Shown here: piece after piece, positions 1-6,131 of the stretch
Layout of the letters: each line of letters begins with the position of its first letter
Position numbering within the stretch: position 1 is the stretch's first letter
Assembly (NCBI GenBank): GCA_910588985.1
Contig: CAJURO010000033.1
Location: forward strand, 1 to 6,177
Source of the DNA: an uncultured Eggerthellaceae bacterium
GTDB lineage: Bacteria; Actinomycetota; Coriobacteriia; Coriobacteriales; Eggerthellaceae
Reading direction: 5' to 3'
DNA length: 6,177 nt
The notes under the pieces: generated by a model
Seen by the model: the letters and a program-made list of their open reading frames with translations, nothing else
Databases searched by the model: none
Told to the model about the DNA's origin: nothing
Translations under genes and position numbers: made by a program

Positions 1-17
1 AGGCTGAACTGGGATAA

Positions 18-42
18 GTGCCCTCAAGGGAGCACACTTTTT
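18..42 (+). terminator. Possible weak terminator of an upstream plus-strand gene
   Basis: GTGC (18-21) can pair with GCAC (32-35), and CC with GG inside it, leaving a bulged A. The tract ACTTTTTG, with five Ts at 38-42, follows at once. This resembles a short imperfect Rho-independent terminator reading left to right, which would serve a gene lying before base 1. The stem is short and imperfect. The same bases could instead be part of an insertion-sequence end (see findings), so the call is tentative. Confidence 0.25.
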
Positions 43-63
43 GAAACATAACCCCCGCTTCAT

Positions 64-109
64 CGCTTCGAGCTAAGGTCTCTCAGCTCCTTTGGCTTAC
101 CTCGCTTTC
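64..109 (+). repeat. Left arm of a 46-bp inverted repeat
   Basis: These 46 bases match the reverse complement of 6132-6177 at 43 of 46 positions. The three differences are at 74 (T versus C) and at 88-89 (TC versus GA). Weaker similarity may continue inward, for example GCAACCT at 122-128 against GCAATCT in the other copy, with a small gap. The outward side (1-63) cannot be compared because the right copy ends at the window edge. The arm lies outside the operon, about 58 bases past the wecA-like stop codon. Confidence 0.88.
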
Positions 110-167
110 TCCATTATGGGGCAACCTTCAAGTACGATATATCCAGCTTGGGTTACGGAAGCCTTAT

Positions 168-1298
168 CTAACTGTCCTTCTGTTCAGAGGAGTCCTTCTT
201 GGGCTTCTTCTCACGTGGGTTGTAATGGTGCACGAGCACAGGATCGAGAAGCTTCAGCTTCCAGATCATGTAGATGGTGAGAAGGATGGCGATGACGATG
301 GCTACGATCCTCGTCGCGCCAGATGCCTCAGCGATGGCGATCGAGCAGGTTGCGAGCACAAGCGTCCATAGATACATGATGAGAACGGTCTTGCGCTGGC
401 TGAACCCAGCTTGCAGCAGCTTATGATGGATATGTCCCTTGTCGGCCGAGTCGATGGGCTTGTGCGCGCGAAGGCGCCTCACGATAGCGAAGAACGTGTC
501 GATAACGGGGATGCCTGCAGCGATCACCGGCACGAGGAGGGACACGAACAGCGCTGAGCGGGTAGTTGCCATGAGGGAGACCGCTCCAAGGGCAAAGCCA
601 AGGAAGAGGGCGCCGGAGTCACCCATGAAGATAGAGGCGGGGTTGAAGTTGTGGCGCAAGAAACCGAAGCAGGCGCCTGCGATCAAGATGCTCAGAATAG
701 CAGCATCGATCTGGGCCGTCATGACTGAAATGACGAAGATGGCCATTGCGCAGATACCGCTGATCCCTGCGGCAAGCCCATCAAGGCCATCGATCAAGTT
801 GATGATGTTCGCGAAGGCGACCAGGTAGAAGATCGTGATGGGATAGGCAAACCAGCCGAAATCAATGTAGCCTGGTCCGAATGGATTATGGATGGTACTC
901 AAAAGGATACCTGAGAATGCGGCGATAGTCGCGGCTATGATCTGACCCGCAAGCTTCGCCTTGGGCCCGAGTGAGATGACGTCATCGATGAAGCCTGTCG
1001 CGAAGATGACGACAACGCTCAAGATGGCACCGACGTAATTGATCCGAGTAAGCCCTGGTAGGAAAGAGGCACGCCAGCCAAAGCACTCCGAGCATATGAG
1101 GAGCAGGATGAGAGAGGCTATGATGCCAGAGAGGATCGCAACACCGCCAAGACGCGGGATGGGCTGCTTGTTGACGCGCCGCTCACTGGGATAATCGATG
1201 GCATCAAGCCGTTTTGCCAGTTGCTTTGCAAGAGGGACAACGAGGATAGTGACGATGCAAGACGCTGCGAAGAGTATGAGGTATTGCCACCAGGCCAT
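168..1298 (-). CDS. wecA: WecA/TagO-type polyprenyl-phosphate N-acetylhexosamine-1-phosphate transferase
   Basis: This integral membrane enzyme of the MraY/WecA/TagO family moves a HexNAc-1-phosphate, usually GlcNAc-1-P from UDP-GlcNAc, onto undecaprenyl- or decaprenyl-phosphate, the first step of wall glycopolymer synthesis. Its 376 residues form about ten hydrophobic segments from residue 5 to 348, followed by a charged Lys/Glu/Ser-rich cytoplasmic tail (about 360-376). Family motifs are intact: DYPSERR with PIPRLGG (35-52), DD at 105-106, NLIDGLDGL (167-175), GDSG (226-229) and HIHH (289-292). HxHH is the WecA/TagO form and argues against MraY. It is the last gene of the minus-strand cluster, 84 bases after the preceding GT2. 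The ATG sits 14 bases after GGAGG, which is a long spacing, but no better in-frame start is seen. The precise sugar and polymer are not decided by sequence; tagO would be an equally valid name. Confidence 0.95.
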   Translation of the reverse strand: MAWWQYLILFAASCIVTILVVPLAKQLAKRLDAIDYPSERRVNKQPIPRLGGVAILSGIIASLILLLICSECFGWRASFLPGLTRINYVGAILSVVVIFATGFIDDVISLGPKAKLAGQIIAATIAAFSGILLSTIHNPFGPGYIDFGWFAYPITIFYLVAFANIINLIDGLDGLAAGISGICAMAIFVISVMTAQIDAAILSILIAGACFGFLRHNFNPASIFMGDSGALFLGFALGAVSLMATTRSALFVSLLVPVIAAGIPVIDTFFAIVRRLRAHKPIDSADKGHIHHKLLQAGFSQRKTVLIMYLWTLVLATCSIAIAEASGATRIVAIVIAILLTIYMIWKLKLLDPVLVHHYNPREKKPKKDSSEQKDS

Positions 1299-1312
1299 GG
1301 TCGTATATGTAT

Positions 1313-1317
1313 CCTCC
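1313..1317 (-). promoter_or_regulatory. Ribosome binding site of the wecA-like gene, long spacing
   Basis: The minus strand reads GGAGG here, a core Shine-Dalgarno match, with 14 bases between it and the ATG at 1298. This is well beyond the usual 5-9 bases. No alternative in-frame ATG, GTG or TTG lies closer, and the protein start (MAWWQYLILFA, first membrane segment) looks natural. Confidence 0.55.
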
Positions 1318-1345
1318 AGAAGGTATTCCCTTATCGGCGTCCCTC

Positions 1346-1379
1346 ATTATATTCCACTAAGAAGTCACGCGGGAGCGTG
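1346..1379 (-). promoter_or_regulatory. Possible internal promoter and hairpin ahead of the wecA-like gene
   Basis: Reading the minus strand after the GT2 stop codon, CACGC TCCC GCGTG (1379-1366) forms a perfect 5-bp stem with a 4-base loop. A consensus TATAAT follows at 1351-1346. No credible -35 box lies 16-18 bases upstream and there is no TG extension, so promoter activity is uncertain. The hairpin lacks a T-run, so it is more likely an RNA-processing or attenuation element, or chance, than a full terminator. The largest spacer in the cluster lies here, which makes separate control of the last gene possible. Confidence 0.3.
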
Positions 1380-1382
1380 GTG

Positions 1383-2384
1383 TTACTTGAACGTGCGATA
1401 GAGCTTGTAGGCGAGGCATCCAAGCGCGAACATGCGGTACCTGCTTTTGCGGATCGCCCAGATGCTGCGCTTCTCAGCTGCATCATAGACGGCAGGGTAG
1501 TCAACTTTGAGCAACTCGTCGAATGATCGCAATGCGGCGCGTACCTCTGGCGTATTACCAAGGCTGAGAAAGATCTGATACTGATTCTGCGTGTAGTATG
1601 CGATTGCGCGATCGATCGCACGAAGGGCGTCCACCTCAAGGTCAGCGTGCGCATCTCTGAATGCCAGAAGGGATGCCATGACATTCAAATGTTGATCGCT
1701 GTTGCGTGCAAGGCGCTCAACATCTACGCTCTGGCCCGTTCGCCCAACGCGATAGTGGTATACAAGGTGCTCATCGAAGAAGACGGTCTTGACGTGCGCG
1801 AGCGGATAGATGGAGAACTCGGCGTCCTCGTAGAAGCATCCTTCATCAACGCGAAGATCGTTCTCGCGAAGGAGGGCAGTGCGTATGGTGAGCGCATGGA
1901 TCTTCGCGATGGTCTCATATCCCATTATGGAGATAGGTTGCACGGTGCCGTAATGAGTCGGATCTGCTGCGGCATGCCGATGTTCGACGAGCTGCTCTGT
2001 CTTGTCATCCATGATGGCGTAATCGGACAGAACGAGATCTGCAGGTGTGCTTGAGAGCACGTTGATGAGCGCATCCAGTGCTGCTGGATCGACGCGGTCA
2101 TCCCCATCAACTACTTTAAGATACGTACCCCGTGCCTGGGCGATGCCGAAGTTGATCACCGAGCCATGGCCACCGTTGTCCTTATGGATGGCGCGAAATG
2201 AATCAGGGAAGCGCTGCTCGAAGCTTTGCGCAATCGTGAGGGAAGAGTCTGTGCCGCCATCATCGACTACGAGGACTTCAAGCAAATCTATTGATGCCGA
2301 ATGGGCGATGCTCTCAAGGCAATCTTCAAGATATGCGTCCATGTTATATGCTGGAACAACGATCGTGAGCACAGGCTCGCTCAT
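1383..2384 (-). CDS. GT2-family glycosyltransferase (third gene of the cluster)
   Basis: This predicted cytosolic or membrane-associated GT-A fold enzyme adds a sugar from a nucleotide donor to a growing lipid-linked glycan. Of 333 residues, the first ~220 form the catalytic domain. VVPAYN (9-14) opens the nucleotide-binding fold, VVDDGGTD (39-46) is the donor-binding loop, GHGSVINFGI (72-81) follows, DGDD (93-96) is the metal-binding DxD-type motif, and YEDAEF (185-190) carries the likely catalytic ED pair. The C-terminal third is helical, with a basic, hydrophobic end (IRKSRYRMFALGCLAYKLYR) that could contact the membrane. I chose the ATG at 2384 because AAGGGAG ends 5 bases upstream and it overlaps the previous stop as ATGA. 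The same frame runs open to an ATG at 2648 inside the upstream gene, but those 88 extra residues do not resemble a GT2. Donor and acceptor are not predictable. Confidence 0.94.
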   Translation of the reverse strand: MSEPVLTIVVPAYNMDAYLEDCLESIAHSASIDLLEVLVVDDGGTDSSLTIAQSFEQRFPDSFRAIHKDNGGHGSVINFGIAQARGTYLKVVDGDDRVDPAALDALINVLSSTPADLVLSDYAIMDDKTEQLVEHRHAAADPTHYGTVQPISIMGYETIAKIHALTIRTALLRENDLRVDEGCFYEDAEFSIYPLAHVKTVFFDEHLVYHYRVGRTGQSVDVERLARNSDQHLNVMASLLAFRDAHADLEVDALRAIDRAIAYYTQNQYQIFLSLGNTPEVRAALRSFDELLKVDYPAVYDAAEKRSIWAIRKSRYRMFALGCLAYKLYRTFK

Positions 2385-3289
2385 GAGCGCTCCCTTCGCA
2401 GAATGGTATAGATGAATCTGCGCAGCCCTGCTGGAGAATAGACCATGATAGCGGTTGCGATCCTCGCTTTTAGATACTCTGACGCACTGAGCAGGCCATC
2501 CTTGCGCTGCTGGCGACGAAGGGCCATATAGCGCTTCCCATAGTCGGTCCCCCCACGTCTGTCGTAGAAGTTCGTTCCCAAACGCGCCCGCACAAGAGGC
2601 TCTTCCAGATTGTCGAACGCCACACCTTTGGCAAGCGCGCGGCTCCAAAGCTCGTAATCCTCAAGCCCTGGATAGTGATGATAGTTGCCAGCAGCAAGGA
2701 CAGCCTCTTTGCGCATCATGACGGTCATGTGATTCACAGGGCATCGGTACTTTGCGTATGCATACAATGATTCGCCAGTGGGAATGCGCTTTATGCGCAC
2801 ATTGCCCTCTTCGTCGAACTCTTCTATAGCACTCCCGAGCACATCGACGTCCTCATGGGATTCAAGGTATTCCAACTGTGTCGCAAAGCGATGCGAATAT
2901 GAGATGTCGTCGGCATCCATGCGTGCGATCAAGGGGCCAGAGCTCAAATGGACGCCTGCCGCAAGCGCGCGTCCGAGAAGCACGTTCGTAGCGAATCGGC
3001 CAATGATGAGCTTCGGTGCCGCGGCATCGCCTTCCCTGCGCGCATCCCTTTGCGCAAGCTCAAGCGCTTCCTGTATGGATTCGGCATCATCTTCAGCGGT
3101 GAGCTCAACAACAAGAGGATCAGCATCGAAAGCGTTGATCGTCTCATAGAGCTCATCGGTTAGAGGGCCATCTTCGATGAGGACGATCTCGTCAGGCTTT
3201 CGCGTCTGACCATAGATGCTCTCAAGTGCCTCGCTCAAATGCGCGGGATTCGCTTTTGCGTAGACGGATATGAGACAGGTGATGTTCAC
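2381..3289 (-). CDS. GT2-family glycosyltransferase with an acidic insertion (second gene of the cluster)
   Basis: This 302-residue GT-A enzyme resembles the exopolysaccharide-type GT2 subfamily with LIEDGPLT after the first strands. Motifs: ITCLISVY (3-10), LIEDGPLTDEL (37-47), MDADD (124-128, the DxD metal site), CPVNHMTVMMRK (183-194) and LEDYELW (209-215, catalytic ED region). Between the second strand and the LGRALAAG helix there is an acidic, Ala-rich stretch of roughly 30 residues (about 62-95) where relatives I know have only a short link. The C-terminus (about 268-302) is basic and amphipathic. The start is GTG at 3289, 4 bases after the preceding stop, with only a distant GAGG (15 bases) as ribosome site, so translation is probably coupled to the gene before. 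It overlaps the next gene by 4 bases. Sugar specificity is unknown. Confidence 0.93.
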   Translation of the reverse strand: MNITCLISVYAKANPAHLSEALESIYGQTRKPDEIVLIEDGPLTDELYETINAFDADPLVVELTAEDDAESIQEALELAQRDARREGDAAAPKLIIGRFATNVLLGRALAAGVHLSSGPLIARMDADDISYSHRFATQLEYLESHEDVDVLGSAIEEFDEEGNVRIKRIPTGESLYAYAKYRCPVNHMTVMMRKEAVLAAGNYHHYPGLEDYELWSRALAKGVAFDNLEEPLVRARLGTNFYDRRGGTDYGKRYMALRRQQRKDGLLSASEYLKARIATAIMVYSPAGLRRFIYTILRRERS

Positions 3290-3293
3290 GCGA

Positions 3294-4448
3294 TCAGTCT
3301 ATGTCCTCGAGCTTGAATTCGCGACGACGGCTTGGATCGGTTGGGTCTTGCATCGTGCGGCGAACAACGCGAAACATGCGTACGATAGTTGTAATTACAC
3401 CGCTGCTTTTGAGGCTATGCACGCCTTCGCGTATGACATGTTTAGGATAGAGCAAGCCCGGGATATGAAGCGGCTTGGTCTCAGTTACCTCGAAGAAGAA
3501 CTTCTTGTCCTTTGGGTCGAGCTTGGGATGTGCAGCCACAATGGCAGGATCCATGCGATTGAAGAGCTTGCGTGTGTGCTCGCGAACAACGGGATTATCC
3601 CAGCCGTCATCGACGATCGCGCCCTGTACGTACTTGAAGCCACGAAAGTAATGCGCACGGATTACCCCGAGGTCATCAATGCCTTCGCGATCAAGGATAT
3701 CCATCATCTCGATCCACCGCTCGAAGGGACGCTGGATCGCCTCATCGCTTGAATGATGCAAGGTGGAGCCTGGGATATCGGTGCGGTAGTGATAGAACGC
3801 CTTGTCAAGGTAGATGATCCGATCAGCGCGGATCATCGTTTCGATGAGAAAAGGGTTATCCGCCCAACCAGCTCCTGGGTAGGGAATGAAGCGGATGCTG
3901 TTCTCACGCAAGAAATCAGCATGGTAGAGACAGGTCCAAATGGAGGGGTGCCCTTCGATGAGAACGGGATGCTCTGCAAGGGTGAAGGGATGCTTTGAAG
4001 AAGCGAGACGCCGATGAAGATAGCAGTGGTTCCTCTTATGTCTCTTCGGATCATTCCAGCGGTATTCGTCGTACCAGGGGGTTTTGATGATGTCGATGCG
4101 CTCGTCGAAGGTAGCAGCAAAGGCGAGCATATCTTCATACATGCTCGCCTCGATCCAATCATCAGGCTCTATCACGGATATCCATGCGCCCGTTGCTTCT
4201 TCGATACCACGGTTGCAACTAGCGCCATAGCCCTCGTTCGGTTTGTCGATGATGCGTATGCGATCGTCATACGCTGCGTGTTCCTGCATGATGGACAGAG
4301 AGCCATCGGTTGAGCCGTCGTTGATGAGGATGATCTCGAGGTTCTTATAGGTTTGCTCGCTGATGCTGGTCAGGCATTGGTCGAGGAACTTCTCAACGTT
4401 CATGATAGGTACGATGACGCTGACCTTCGCATCGGTATCGCTCAGCAT
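3294..4448 (-). CDS. GT2-family glycosyltransferase (first gene of the cluster)
   Basis: This is a 384-residue GT2 enzyme, longer than its two neighbours because of a ~150-residue C-terminal region. Motifs: VSVIVPIMN (9-17), LINDGSTDGS (41-50), GYGASCNRGI (73-82), EPDDW (94-98, in the DxD position) and WADNPF (195-200, where the ED pair lies in many relatives). The last 90 residues are rich in Lys/Arg and end in a charged tail. I chose the ATG at 4448: GAAAGG lies 6 bases upstream and the protein begins just before the first strand. An in-frame ATG at 4496 would add 16 polar residues (400 aa), but no ribosome site precedes it. As the first gene of the minus-strand cluster it is divergent from the LCP gene. 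It most likely extends the glycan begun by the WecA-like enzyme; donor and linkage are unknown. Confidence 0.93.
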   Translation of the reverse strand: MLSDTDAKVSVIVPIMNVEKFLDQCLTSISEQTYKNLEIILINDGSTDGSLSIMQEHAAYDDRIRIIDKPNEGYGASCNRGIEEATGAWISVIEPDDWIEASMYEDMLAFAATFDERIDIIKTPWYDEYRWNDPKRHKRNHCYLHRRLASSKHPFTLAEHPVLIEGHPSIWTCLYHADFLRENSIRFIPYPGAGWADNPFLIETMIRADRIIYLDKAFYHYRTDIPGSTLHHSSDEAIQRPFERWIEMMDILDREGIDDLGVIRAHYFRGFKYVQGAIVDDGWDNPVVREHTRKLFNRMDPAIVAAHPKLDPKDKKFFFEVTETKPLHIPGLLYPKHVIREGVHSLKSSGVITTIVRMFRVVRRTMQDPTDPSRRREFKLEDID

Positions 4449-4498
4449 ATGCTGCCTTTCATCTTCTTTTCTCTGAGTGAGACGCAATGTTTGCATTC

Positions 4499-4504
4499 AT
4501 GATA
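4499..4504 (-). promoter_or_regulatory. Candidate -10 box for the minus-strand glycosyltransferase cluster
   Basis: The minus strand reads TATCAT here (5 of 6 to TATAAT). Transcription would then begin near 4492, giving a leader of about 44 bases to the ATG at 4448 and excluding the ATG at 4496. No good -35 box is visible 16-18 bases upstream. A second weak candidate, TACAAA, lies further upstream. The true promoter must lie somewhere between about 4450 and 4650, but I cannot fix it with confidence. Confidence 0.25.
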
Positions 4505-4583
4505 TCGAAAAACGCCTACCCGGCATACTCTTTTGTAAGATTTGTGCGAGCTGTGGACGTTGCGATGCATTCTCTCCGAAAGG

Positions 4584-4612
4584 TTCAAATGGGGGTTCTC
4601 GTTGGCTATAAT
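4584..4612 (+). promoter_or_regulatory. Sigma70-type promoter of the LCP gene
   Basis: TTCAAA (4584-4589, 4 of 6 to TTGACA) and TATAAT (4607-4612, 6 of 6) are separated by exactly 17 bases. Transcription would start near 4619, leaving a leader of about 28 bases to the GTG at 4647 or 55 to the ATG at 4674. It lies in the divergent region between the LCP gene and the glycosyltransferase cluster, so factors binding here could affect both. Confidence 0.75.
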
Positions 4613-4625
4613 GTTCGTTTAATCC

Positions 4626-4632
4626 AGAGGAG
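4626..4632 (+). promoter_or_regulatory. Ribosome binding site of the LCP gene
   Basis: AGAGGAG is a strong Shine-Dalgarno match, 14 bases ahead of the GTG at 4647. The ATG at 4674 has only a weaker AAGG (4656-4659), also 14 bases upstream. The stronger site favours the GTG, but the spacing is long in both cases and the start stays unresolved. Confidence 0.5.
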
Positions 4633-4646
4633 CTTGAAAAGAGCGG

Positions 4647-6038
4647 GTGCGAGGTAAGGCGGTAGTTTCATCTATGCGAAAGAATGCGAATCGATACTCC
4701 TCCCAGCAGCAATTCCAATACAAGACGGCCAACGATTATGCGCCAAACCTGAGCAATTATCGCGGTCAGGTTGCTGCGCGCTCTTCAACGGGCAAGCGCG
4801 CGCTCATCATCGTGCTCATTTCCATCCTTGTTGTTCTCATCGGTGCGGGCACCGCGTTCGCCATCTACATGAACTACATCGGCAGCAATCTCAATCGAGG
4901 GGACAAGACCGACACCGAGCTTGCTGCACTCGATGAAGTGCTTGGCAAATACGACACTTCTTTAGACAAGCCTTTCTATATGATGCTTCTTGGTTCTGAT
5001 CGGCGTCCGGGCGAGAAGGGAAATGCGCGCAGCGACACGAACATCGTTTGTCGCGTTGATCCGATCGAGTACAAAGTGACGATGCTTTCCATCCCGCGTG
5101 ATACCAAGATCGACATCAAAGGGCATGGCACGCAGAAGTTCAATGCAGCTTACGCCTTCGATGGCGCCGCTGGTGCTATTCGCGAAGCTGAGAATCTGCT
5201 TGACGTTGACATCACGCACTACGCAGAGGTTAATTTCGTTGACTTCGCCGGGCTTGTCGATGCAGTCGGTGGCATCACGGTGGAGAACGAATCCAAGATC
5301 GACAACCGTAAAGCGGATGGCCCTGATGGCAACCACTATGTGATCGAGGCAGGGACCGTCAATCTGACAGGTGGTCAAGCGCTCACCTTTGCGCGCAATC
5401 GCGATTATCCCGATGGCGACTTCAGGCGCCAAGCTCACCAACGCCAGGTTGTCGAAGCGGTGGTGGACAAGGTGCTCGGCCTTAACATCACGCAGATCCC
5501 CGGCGTGATCGAGGCGGCTACAAAGTGCGTTACGACCGACTTGAACGTTATGGACATCATCGGTCTTGCTCAGAATTTTGCTGGTGCAGAGGATCTGGTG
5601 ATCTACTCTGGCATGTTGCCATCCTACTCGCAAATGATCAATGGCATCTCGTTCGTGATCCACGATGAGGAGAAGACGGCTGAGATGATCGAGCTGTTCA
5701 AGAAGGGCGAGGACATCTCTGAGATCGTTACTACGAAGTCTGGCGGGGCAGCTATCAACACGAAGAATGTCGATACGTCGAACACGCTCCTCTTCGATGA
5801 CGATGATGAGGTTACTTCAGGCACGGCTCCCTCCAATCCTAGCGGAGGGTCTTCAGGTGGAAGCAGTGGGGGATCAAGCGGCGGTGGCTCGACAACGCCT
5901 GATCCAGGAACCGATCCGAATCCTGGCGGTGGTGGAACCACTGATCCAGGAAGTGGTGGCGATGCAGGCGGCTCAGGTGGAGATACGGGCGGCGGCTCTG
6001 GTGGTGACGGGGGCGCAACCGATCCGACGACTGAATAG
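4647..6038 (+). CDS. LytR-CpsA-Psr (LCP) family glycopolymer transferase
   Basis: LCP proteins move wall teichoic acids, capsules or similar polymers from their polyprenyl-phosphate carrier to peptidoglycan on the outer face of the membrane. This one (463 residues from the GTG) has a polar cytoplasmic N-terminus (1-50), one membrane segment (about 51-78), a linker, and the LCP domain (about 108-330). Family signatures are present: LLGSDRR (114-120), ARSDT (127-131), LSIPRDTK (147-154), FARNR (248-252) and DGDFRRQAHQRQ (256-267). These supply the conserved Arg and Asp residues that bind the lipid pyrophosphate. A Gly/Ser/Asp/Pro-rich tail (about 393-463) follows. The start is uncertain: an ATG at 4674 gives 454 residues (MRKNANRYSS). 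The gene is divergent from the glycosyltransferase/wecA cluster, has its own promoter, and is closed by a hairpin 3 bases after the stop. The polymer it attaches is presumably made by the neighbouring genes, which is inference. Confidence 0.95.
   Translation: MRGKAVVSSMRKNANRYSSQQQFQYKTANDYAPNLSNYRGQVAARSSTGKRALIIVLISILVVLIGAGTAFAIYMNYIGSNLNRGDKTDTELAALDEVLGKYDTSLDKPFYMMLLGSDRRPGEKGNARSDTNIVCRVDPIEYKVTMLSIPRDTKIDIKGHGTQKFNAAYAFDGAAGAIREAENLLDVDITHYAEVNFVDFAGLVDAVGGITVENESKIDNRKADGPDGNHYVIEAGTVNLTGGQALTFARNRDYPDGDFRRQAHQRQVVEAVVDKVLGLNITQIPGVIEAATKCVTTDLNVMDIIGLAQNFAGAEDLVIYSGMLPSYSQMINGISFVIHDEEKTAEMIELFKKGEDISEIVTTKSGGAAINTKNVDTSNTLLFDDDDEVTSGTAPSNPSGGSSGGSSGGSSGGGSTTPDPGTDPNPGGGGTTDPGSGGDAGGSGGDTGGGSGGDGGATDPTTE
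5823..6035 (+). repeat. Low-complexity Gly/Ser/Asp-rich coding tail of the LCP gene
   Basis: Residues 393-463 of the LCP protein are almost entirely Gly, Ser, Asp, Thr and Pro. Residues 399-415 (5841-5891) are serial SGG/SSGG units, followed by TTPDPGTDPNPGGGG and several GGD/GSGG units. Codons vary between units (GGA, GGT, GGG, GGC), so this is not a recent exact tandem duplication. It probably forms a flexible, acidic extracytoplasmic extension. It also creates long proline-rich false frames on the other strand. Confidence 0.8.
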
Positions 6039-6041
6039 CAT

Positions 6042-6084
6042 GATCAAAAAGAAATGACCCTGAGAGGGTCATTTCTTTTTGATC
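6042..6084. terminator. Rho-independent terminator, probably bidirectional
   Basis: GATCAAAAAGAAATGACCC (6042-6060) is the exact reverse complement of 6066-6084, giving a perfect 19-bp stem around the loop TGAGA. The inner ATGACCC/GGGTCAT part is the stable stem. The outer TTTCTTTTT on the plus strand works as the U-tract, and the mirrored A-tract gives the same on the minus strand. It starts 3 bases after the LCP stop codon, so it ends the LCP transcript. Its symmetry would also stop a minus-strand transcript entering from the right. Confidence 0.9.
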
Positions 6085-6131
6085 GTTAACCTGACAGGGA
6101 AGCACCATGTTGTGAGATTGCTTATGATGAT

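Larger units (their letters stand above)
1..167. other. Left non-genic flank
   Basis: I see no convincing gene here. The stretch contains the possible terminator (18-42), the left arm of the 46-bp inverted repeat (64-109) and about 58 bases of unassigned sequence running up to the stop codon of the minus-strand wecA-like gene. A plus-strand frame is open from 52 to its TAA at 169-171 but has no start codon, being closed upstream by TAA at 49-51. I find no strong terminator for the minus-strand operon downstream of its last stop; only a 4-bp GCTT/AAGC pairing near 146-164 is visible. Confidence 0.5.

Noticed and set aside
64..109. Repeat arm as a structured small RNA (GAGCT/AGCTC hairpin on the minus strand)
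   Set aside because: The 5-bp stem has a 10-base loop and is broken in the right copy without compensating changes.
92..280. 62-codon plus-strand frame across the left repeat and the wecA-like 3' end
   Set aside because: It is mostly antisense to the wecA-like gene, with no recognisable domain or ribosome site.
2385..2648. N-terminal extension of the third GT2 (88 more codons in frame)
   Set aside because: It overlaps the upstream GT2 gene, has no GT2 similarity, and the ATG at 2384 has a good ribosome site and an ATGA overlap.
3270..3752. 160-codon plus-strand frame opposite the first GT2 gene
   Set aside because: It is antisense to conserved GT2 coding sequence, with no domain and no ribosome site that I recognise.
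4962..5663. 233-codon open frame on the minus strand inside the LCP gene
   Set aside because: It lies wholly within the well-supported LCP domain, has no recognisable domain, and fits an antisense shadow of a GC-biased gene.
5624..5941. Proline-rich minus-strand frame opposite the LCP tail
   Set aside because: The proline runs are the complement of Gly codons in the LCP tail; it is an artefact of low complexity.
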